Below are positions 58,190 to 64,000 of a stretch of DNA of 64,000 bases, in pieces. The DNA lies in the NCBI GenBank assembly GCA_014268975.2, contig CP077096.1, positions 2,006,501-2,070,500 on the forward strand. The letters are read 5' to 3'. Under the pieces are notes generated by a model that did no database searches, had not been told where the DNA came from, and saw only the letters and a program-made list of their open reading frames with translations. The stretch comes from Pseudomonas wayambapalatensis. Its GTDB lineage: Bacteria > Pseudomonadota > Gammaproteobacteria > Pseudomonadales > Pseudomonadaceae. The position numbers and the translations under genes were made by a program. The stretch's first letter is position 1. Every line of letters starts with the position of its first letter.

Positions 58190-60082
58190 CTAGCGCTCCA
58201 CCTCATGGCTGTGCACGAACTCCGTCGCTTCACCTCCTTCGGCACTCAGCTGGACAACCCGCACCGGCCGCCCCTGCTCGTCGAAGAATACCTGCCCCAG
58301 GCCCGCGCCATTCCACAGCCGCTCCCCGGCCTTGCTTCGGCTTGGCACGCGTGGCACCACCTCCATCGATCGGCGCTTTGTGAACCAGTTGAGTGGCGAG
58401 CGTGGTGAGTACAGCCAGCGGTTCAGGCGGTCGAGCACATCCAGCAGGCGCACTGGAAAGGTGTTCTTGATCCCGCTGCTGGTGACCTGCCACAGGTGTG
58501 GGCTGCGTTGGCGGTGGCGGATCAGCACCTCGTAGACGAATGAATAATGCACATCCCCGGACAGAATCACGTAGTGCCCTGGCGTGCGGGAATGACGGAA
58601 GATATTCAGGATCACCTGCGCGGAGCCGCGATGGGCCATCCAGTTCTCGGCGTCCACCAGCAGCGAGTAGCCCAGCGCAGTGAACACCCGCTGCACCGTC
58701 TCGATCAGCTTGACCCCGAAAATCGGCGCCGGTGACACGATGATTGCCGATGGATGATCGAGCAGGGCCTGCTGCAGTTCGCACAGCGCCTCCCAGTCGA
58801 GCAGCCCGGACGGTTTGCCCAGCTTGCTTTCGCTGCGCCAGCGCCGGGTGCGGGTGTCCAGCACGCGCAACGGTGGGTTGCTGGGCAGGTCGTACTGCCA
58901 GCCCTGGAAACGCAGCAGGTCGCCGATCAGTGTATCCAGGGCCTCACCGTCCAATGCGCCCTGCGGTGCATTTGCAGTCAGTGCCTGCAACCCTTCGACC
59001 AGCGTCGTACAGCCCTCGGGGTCATTGCCCCAGCCTTGGCACAGCAGGTAGCCGAGCAGGGCGTTGCCGATGATCCGGCGCGAGAAGGGGTGGCCATAGG
59101 CGGTCTGTTCCCATTGCGCCGACAGGTTCCAGTCATCGGTGATGTCGTGGTCGTCGAAGATCATCAGGCAGGGCAGGTGGGCCATGGCGCGCGCCACTTG
59201 ACCCAGGCCGTCGCGGAACGCCTCGATCAGCGGCAGTTCGTTCTGATAGCGCTGCTGGCGCGCGGCAGTGAGCCCCTCGGGCGCCTCCAGCGCCACCAGT
59301 GTCCAGGGCGTGGGCGACCAGACCAGCAGGTACATGGCCATGACCTCGGCAAAGGTCACCAGGTGGTTGTCGGCATTGCTCGACGAGAAGATCGGCTTGC
59401 GCTTGCCCCGGAAGAAGCGTTGGCGCAGCGGCTCATTGCCCTGCTGGGCGGGCAGCAGGTCGGCGCGATGGTAGTAGCAGGCGGGGTGACGATAGAGCGC
59501 CTGGCTGCTGTCGACCAGCGCGCCGTCGAGGGGCTCGTCGAATAGCTTCAGGCGTTCGATCAACCCGTGGATGGCCTTGAGCGTGGGGCCGGCGACATCG
59601 TCTGCATAGACCTGGTCGCCGGTCATCATCAGCAGTGCCGGGCGTTGTTCGGGAGGGGGATTGTCGAGCAGCAGGCGGTCGGCGCAGAGCAGGCCGTCGG
59701 CGGCGGGGTGATGGGGTTTGCGGCACGAGCCGTGCAGCAACGGATCGATACGTTTGCGCAGAACGAAGCTCGGGCGGCAGGCACCTGGGTAGAGCAGGTG
59801 CGGTGCCCAGTCGGCGATGCCCTGGCCATTGTCCAGGTGCAGGTCGTAGCCCAGCGCGACGTCCTCGGGCAGTGCCTGGTCGATGTGCACTTCCAGCAGA
59901 TGGACGAAGGCATGCTGGCCGATCGGAACGACCCGACACTCCAGGTGGGTACTGACCTGCGCGCCGTCCAGCACGAATCGAGGGTTCAGCGGGCGCGAGC
60001 CGACCAGCCAGATGGCCAGGCGTTGCGGTTCCAGGCGGCGTAGCACGGGGCCGGCGAGGACGAGGGGGAGGGTGGTGGTCAT
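58190..60082 (-). CDS. PhoD-like alkaline phosphatase/phosphodiesterase family protein
   Basis: 630 aa from the ATG at 60082 (MTTTLPLVLAGP). The frame continues upstream through the REP repeat, which is not coding. The N-terminal ~190 residues are a beta-rich domain. The metallophosphatase core has MMTGDQVYADDVAGPT, MIFDDHDITDDWN and SGDVHYSFVYEVL, the PhoD metal ligands. There is no Tat or Sec signal, so it is apparently cytoplasmic, unlike secreted PhoD. Substrate unknown. Confidence 0.82.
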   Translation of the reverse strand: MTTTLPLVLAGPVLRRLEPQRLAIWLVGSRPLNPRFVLDGAQVSTHLECRVVPIGQHAFVHLLEVHIDQALPEDVALGYDLHLDNGQGIADWAPHLLYPGACRPSFVLRKRIDPLLHGSCRKPHHPAADGLLCADRLLLDNPPPEQRPALLMMTGDQVYADDVAGPTLKAIHGLIERLKLFDEPLDGALVDSSQALYRHPACYYHRADLLPAQQGNEPLRQRFFRGKRKPIFSSSNADNHLVTFAEVMAMYLLVWSPTPWTLVALEAPEGLTAARQQRYQNELPLIEAFRDGLGQVARAMAHLPCLMIFDDHDITDDWNLSAQWEQTAYGHPFSRRIIGNALLGYLLCQGWGNDPEGCTTLVEGLQALTANAPQGALDGEALDTLIGDLLRFQGWQYDLPSNPPLRVLDTRTRRWRSESKLGKPSGLLDWEALCELQQALLDHPSAIIVSPAPIFGVKLIETVQRVFTALGYSLLVDAENWMAHRGSAQVILNIFRHSRTPGHYVILSGDVHYSFVYEVLIRHRQRSPHLWQVTSSGIKNTFPVRLLDVLDRLNRWLYSPRSPLNWFTKRRSMEVVPRVPSRSKAGERLWNGAGLGQVFFDEQGRPVRVVQLSAEGGEATEFVHSHEVER

Positions 60083-60098
60083 TGCTTCCATCTGTTGG

Positions 60099-60210
60099 GA
60101 GGCTGCCGGCCCCATCGCGGGACAAGCCCGCTCCCACAGCGGCACCTATCCCATGGCAGGGCACATGCTTCTGTGGGAGCGGGCTTGTCCCGCGATGGGC
60201 CGGCAGCCTC
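60099..60210. repeat. REP pair (BIME-like inverted repeat)
   Basis: A 41-nt left arm (60099-60139) and a 40-nt right arm (60171-60210) are complementary apart from one extra C. They contain ATCGCGGGACAAGCCCGC and end in CTCCCACAG. They enclose a 31-nt loop. This is the usual P. putida-group REP element in head-to-head pairing; the copy at 20577-20621 shares the core. Confidence 0.85.
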
Positions 60211-60231
60211 TTTTTCGAATACACAAGCGCA

Positions 60232-60266
60232 AACGGGCGGGAAATACTCAGTACTTCCCGCCCGTT
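60232..60266 (-). terminator. tal terminator
   Basis: A perfect 12-bp stem (60232-60243 / 60255-60266, AACGGGCGGGAA and complement) 18 nt beyond the tal stop, followed on the minus strand by TTTG. Confidence 0.7.
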
Positions 60267-60284
60267 CCACAACTCGGATATGTA

Positions 60285-61211
60285 TCAGCCTTTGTCGGCC
60301 ATCAACGCCTCGAGCTTCTCCTGGTCGCGCGCAAACTGGCGAATGCCTTCGGCCAGCTTCTCGGTGGCCATGGCATCTTCGTTCATCGCCCAGCGGAACT
60401 GGCTCTCGTTCAGCACCTGCTTGGCTTCGCCAGCATTGCGTGGTGTGAGGATGCGCGGCAGCTCGCCTTGGTCGTCGCTCAACTGCTGCAGCAGTTCAGG
60501 GCTGATGGTCAGGCGATCGCACCCGGCCAGTTGCTCGATCTGCCCGACGTTACGGAAGCTTGCGCCCATGACCACGGTGTCGTAGCCGTTGGTCTTGTAG
60601 TAGTCGTAGATGCGTGTCACCGACTGCACGCCTGGATCCTCGGCGCCGACGTACTCCTTGCCGGTGCTCTTCTTGTACCAGTCGTAGATCCGGCCTACGA
60701 ACGGCGAGATCAGGAACACCCCGGCGTCGGCACAGGCCTGGGCCTGGGCGAAGGAGAACAGCAGCGTGAGGTTGGTCTGGATGCCTTCCTTTTCCAGCTT
60801 CTCGGCGGCGCGGATGCCTTCCCAGGTGGAGGCCAGCTTGATCAGTACGCGATCCTTGGAAATGCCGGCAGCTTCGTACAGGTCGATCAACTGGCGAGCC
60901 TTGTTCAGCAACGCCGGCTCATCGAACGACAGGCGTGCATCGACCTCGGTGGAGATACGGCCGGGGATGACCTTGAGAATGCCCGCGCCCACGGCTACCG
61001 CGAACTTGTCGCAGGCCAGGTCGACGTTGCCTTTGGCGTCGGCCTTGACCTGTTTGAGCAGGTCGGCGTAACCCGAGATGGCCGCGGCCTTGAGCAGCAG
61101 CGAAGGGTTGGTGGTGGCATCGACCGGCTTGAGACGGGTGATGGCATCCAGGTCCCCGGTGTCGGCGACCACGGTGGTGAACTGCTTGAGTTGTTCCAGC
61201 TTTGAGGTCAT
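60285..61211 (-). CDS. tal: Transaldolase
   Basis: 308 aa from the ATG at 61211 ([10 protein letters not shown]). Class I aldolase barrel of the TalB type: [14 protein letters not shown], Schiff-base Lys125 in [35 protein letters not shown]. It transfers dihydroxyacetone between sedoheptulose-7-P and glyceraldehyde-3-P in the non-oxidative pentose phosphate pathway. In P. aeruginosa tal also lies next to the rssB-rssC pair and a dus gene (recalled). Confidence 0.95.
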   Translation of the reverse strand: MTSKLEQLKQFTTVVADTGDLDAITRLKPVDATTNPSLLLKAAAISGYADLLKQVKADAKGNVDLACDKFAVAVGAGILKVIPGRISTEVDARLSFDEPALLNKARQLIDLYEAAGISKDRVLIKLASTWEGIRAAEKLEKEGIQTNLTLLFSFAQAQACADAGVFLISPFVGRIYDWYKKSTGKEYVGAEDPGVQSVTRIYDYYKTNGYDTVVMGASFRNVGQIEQLAGCDRLTISPELLQQLSDDQGELPRILTPRNAGEAKQVLNESQFRWAMNEDAMATEKLAEGIRQFARDQEKLEALMADKG

Positions 61212-61318
61212 GGGCGTGCTCTGTCCTGATGCTCTGTCCTGTGAGTGTCTTGACATTACCCGAGCCCTGACGGCCACTCAAGGCCAAACACAGGCTAAGG
61301 CAATCCTGCGTCATGCGG

Positions 61319-61378
61319 GCGCGGGCTGGCCCCGCGCTGGCCACATGGCAGCCCCAGGATGGGGGCGTCGAATCCCCC
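61319..61378. other. Intergenic hairpins between dusA and tal
   Basis: GCGCGGG (61319-61325) / CCCGCGC (61331-61337) and GGGGG (61361-61365) / CCCCC (61374-61378) are two GC hairpins in the 195-nt gap. They may terminate dusA; neither has a T-run. Confidence 0.35.
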
Positions 61379-61406
61379 TTCGAGTCCAACCCCCGCCCAG
61401 GGTTCC

Positions 61407-62417
<1,011 letters not shown>

Positions 62418-62520
62418 TCTGTTCTACACGGTTTGTGCCATTTCCCGGGGTTTTCAGGTGTTTTGGTGTGACAGTGGCGCGATTTACCACCGCCAATCAC
62501 CCTTTTACCACCGAAAAATA

Positions 62521-62655
62521 TGGCGACGATCAGAGCAAGGAAAAAGGCCGATGGAACGGTCAGCTATACCGTCCAGATCGGCCTCAAGAAAAAAGGTGTC
62601 CTAGTCTATCAAGAGTGTCAGGCGTTCGTCCGAACACAAGCAACTCAAGCCTAGT
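62521..62655 (+). pseudogene. Tyrosine integrase remnant (N-terminal arm-binding domain)
   Basis: ATG 62521 opens 44 codons starting MATIRARKKADGTVSYTVQI and continuing KKKGVLVYQECQAFVR, the start of phage-type tyrosine integrases (arm-site DNA-binding domain). A TAG at 62653-62655 replaces the expected continuation (families go on with QAW-KRRE), and only a few possible further residues follow before the SRAP gene at 62701. No catalytic domain (R-H-R-Y) is present. The position beside the dusA 5' end matches dusA-specific integrases. Confidence 0.8.
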
Positions 62656-62700
62656 ATCAGGACAGGCGCAAGAGCTGTCCGAGGACTGGCTGAGGTTCTT

Positions 62701-63390
62701 TCAATCCGCAGGTAATATCAATTCAGGACCCTGGTTGCGGACACTACCTACATCCTTACGGACTGCATGCCACTTGAAATCGCCTGCGGCTCGGCAACCG
62801 GTCCGCACTATCTCTTCTGCGCGCTCCATCGATGTATCTGGCGAGATCCACTCACGAGCAACCTCGGGCGAGAGCACAAGAGGTTTGCGGTCGTGTATAT
62901 CGACGAGCCCCTGGTCAGCTGCAGCGGTGATGATCACGAAGCCGTCCCGTTCGTCTGGTTCAAGTGCTGGGTGAGCTTCGGCCAGCGCCGCGAAGAACAG
63001 CGGGGCCTCGTCCGCTGCCTGGATGTAGTAGGGTTGCTTGCGCTTTGGGTCCGCAGGATCGGCTATCCACTCGTACCAGCCATTCGCCGGTGCCAAGGCT
63101 CGGCCATTCGGCCAAAGCGATTTGAAGAACTTCCCCGTCACCACCGTTTCTGCCCGCGCATTGATCGGGTCAGGACGCTTCCCCTTCGCCCAAAACGGCG
63201 CCCATCCCCATTTCACTCGATCCACCCTCACCCTTTCCGGCGCAGGTCGAATCACCTCCACTCGGGTGGAGGGGGCGACGTTGTATCGATTGATCTGCTC
63301 GTGGTCATAACCATTGATCACGACCAGGTCGAGGCTCAACTGTCGGAGGTACTTGTCCATGGATTCGTAGATCGAGTAACGCCCGCACAT
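62701..63390 (-). CDS. SOS-response-associated peptidase family protein (SRAP, YedK/HMCES-like)
   Basis: 229 aa. Catalytic Cys2 (MCGRYS) becomes N-terminal after Met removal. Conserved RYNVAPST, WGWAPFW, INARAET, GWYEW (Glu) and KWHAVRKDVGSVRNQGP (His) are all present. The family covalently traps abasic sites in single-stranded DNA. It diverges from umuD, with the LexA box between, so SOS induction is likely. The protein is complete. Confidence 0.92.
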   Translation of the reverse strand: MCGRYSIYESMDKYLRQLSLDLVVINGYDHEQINRYNVAPSTRVEVIRPAPERVRVDRVKWGWAPFWAKGKRPDPINARAETVVTGKFFKSLWPNGRALAPANGWYEWIADPADPKRKQPYYIQAADEAPLFFAALAEAHPALEPDERDGFVIITAAADQGLVDIHDRKPLVLSPEVAREWISPDTSMERAEEIVRTGCRAAGDFKWHAVRKDVGSVRNQGPELILPAD

Positions 63391-63446
63391 ACCTCACCTC
63401 GCTCGTTCGTCGGCTTCCGCACGCCTCGCGTTGACGGGGGAAAGAT

Positions 63447-63474
63447 CTGACAGTTAACTGTACATATATACAGT
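63447..63474 (+). promoter_or_regulatory. umuD promoter
   Basis: CTGACA (63447-63452), 16-nt spacer, TACAGT (63469-63474). The spacer and -10 are covered by the LexA box. Confidence 0.5.
63458..63473. promoter_or_regulatory. LexA box between SRAP and umuD
   Basis: CTGTACATATATACAG, CTG-N10-CAG with an almost ideal AT core. It lies 68 nt from the SRAP start and 24 nt from the umuD start, placed to control both divergent genes. Confidence 0.92.
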
Positions 63475-63496
63475 TATCTATCTGGAATAACCCCTC

Positions 63497-63925
63497 ATGA
63501 CCATCACTTTCCTGGGAGTCCCGACCGGTGGCCCTGCATTGCTGCCCGTGTACTCGTTTCGAGTGCCTGCAGGCTTCCCCTCGCCAGCGGCGGATCATCT
63601 GGAGCGTCACATCTCGCTCGATGAACTATTCGAGCTACGGGCGCCCCATGTGTACCTGGTGCAAGTGGAGGGCGACAGCATGCAGGGCGCTGGCATATTT
63701 TCCGGCGACCTTCTTATCGTAGACCGTAGCAAGGACGCAGAGCATGGCGACATCGTGATCGCTGCGATCAACGCTGAGCCTGTCTGCAAGCGTCTGCACA
63801 AGCGGGGCGGGGTGGTGATGCTTCAGTCCGAGAACCCCAGTTATCCGCCCCGGTACGTGATGGAGGGCGATGACCTGGTCATCTGGGGTGTTGTTCGCTA
63901 CAGCGTGCGTGATCATGCGCAGTGA
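63497..63925 (+). CDS. umuD: UmuD/RulA-type DNA polymerase V autoproteolytic subunit
   Basis: 142 aa S24 protease-like. Cleavage site Ala25-Gly26 in RVPAGFPSPA; catalytic Ser61 (EGDSMQGAGI) and Lys98 (PVCKRLHKRGG). It has no DNA-binding domain, so not a LexA or CI repressor. After RecA-stimulated self-cleavage it activates UmuC for translesion synthesis. The umuC start overlaps its last 11 nt. RulA of rulAB operons is equally possible as a name. Confidence 0.92.
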   Translation: MTITFLGVPTGGPALLPVYSFRVPAGFPSPAADHLERHISLDELFELRAPHVYLVQVEGDSMQGAGIFSGDLLIVDRSKDAEHGDIVIAAINAEPVCKRLHKRGGVVMLQSENPSYPPRYVMEGDDLVIWGVVRYSVRDHAQ

Positions 63926-64000
63926 CCAGGTATTCGCGCTGATCGATTGCAACTCGTTCTACGCGAGCTGCGAACGCGTGTTCCGGCCGGATCTGGCCAA
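63915..64000 (+). CDS. umuC: UmuC/RulB-type DNA polymerase V catalytic subunit (3' end outside window)
   Basis: Starting at ATG 63915, the 28 visible codons read VFALIDCNSFYASCERVF, the N-terminal palm motif of Y-family polymerases with the first catalytic Asp. It overlaps the umuD 3' end by 11 nt, as usual for the operon. The remainder lies beyond the window. Confidence 0.9.
   Translation, partial: MRSDQVFALIDCNSFYASCERVFRPDLA

Noticed and set aside
61280..61406. A tRNA-like T-arm (GTCGAATCC) between tal and dusA
   Set aside because: No acceptor, D or anticodon arms can be folded around it. The site is better explained by GC hairpins.
62767..63450. A 227-codon plus-strand frame opposite the SRAP gene
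   Set aside because: The minus-strand frame has every SRAP motif. The plus-strand product has none and runs across the LexA-box side without a ribosome site.

Overview
The window is about 64 kb of high-GC chromosome from a fluorescent Pseudomonas, most likely of the P. putida group. Gene content and order point there: a pyoverdine-type NRPS, slt, uup, fadBA, topA, sulA-lexA, psrA, nagZ, mfd, an N-terminally extended gap, sthA, lolCDE, queF, mlaA, rssB-rssC, tal and dusA. This order is recalled from Pseudomonas genomes; I did not compare it computationally. The CDSs are tightly packed. Large open frames antisense to them are high-GC artefacts and are not annotated.

1-13 kb (accessory): the 3' three quarters of a giant NRPS, probably pvdL, with layout C(partial)-A-T-C-A-T-E-C-A-T and no thioesterase. 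A perfect 12-bp hairpin separates it from a convergent Rhs/TccC-like gene whose AT-richer tail encodes a variable C-terminal tip.

13-21 kb (envelope and stress): a DsbD / TlpA-like / DsbG redox operon, in which the TlpA-like protein carries an Lgt-like membrane domain; then the lytic transglycosylase slt, the ABC-F ATPase uup, a universal stress protein and a small membrane protein. 21.6-25.5 kb: a candidate minus-strand sRNA with a strong intrinsic terminator, then the fatty-acid beta-oxidation operon fadBA.

25.5-33 kb: a DUF1653 protein, topA with a near-consensus promoter, two small conserved proteins, the SOS operon lexA-sulA with two tandem LexA boxes, the fatty-acid-responsive regulator psrA with two abutting palindromes on its promoter, an L,D-transpeptidase-like protein and nagZ. 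33-45 kb: SWIM/SNF2 helicase, csiV and mfd on the minus strand; gap, apbE and sthA on the plus strand.

45-54 kb: glpQ-like phosphodiesterase and a PilZ protein; the lipoprotein-sorting operon lolC-lolD-lolE; a two-component system next to a His/Met-rich cupredoxin (probable copper response); queF; a DUF4404 protein; and a HAD-like protein that lacks the usual catalytic Asp. 54-62.4 kb: mlaA, a decayed LysR/aldo-keto reductase remnant, rssB-rssC (probable RpoS control), a PhoD-like phosphatase, a long REP-type inverted repeat, tal and dusA.

62.4-64 kb (accessory): a 44-codon remnant of a tyrosine-integrase N-terminus sits beside the 5' end of dusA, a known integration hotspot. It is followed by an SRAP (YedK/HMCES) gene and a umuD-umuC operon that diverge from one LexA box. 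umuC runs off the window. LexA, encoded at 30 kb, should therefore control two loci here.
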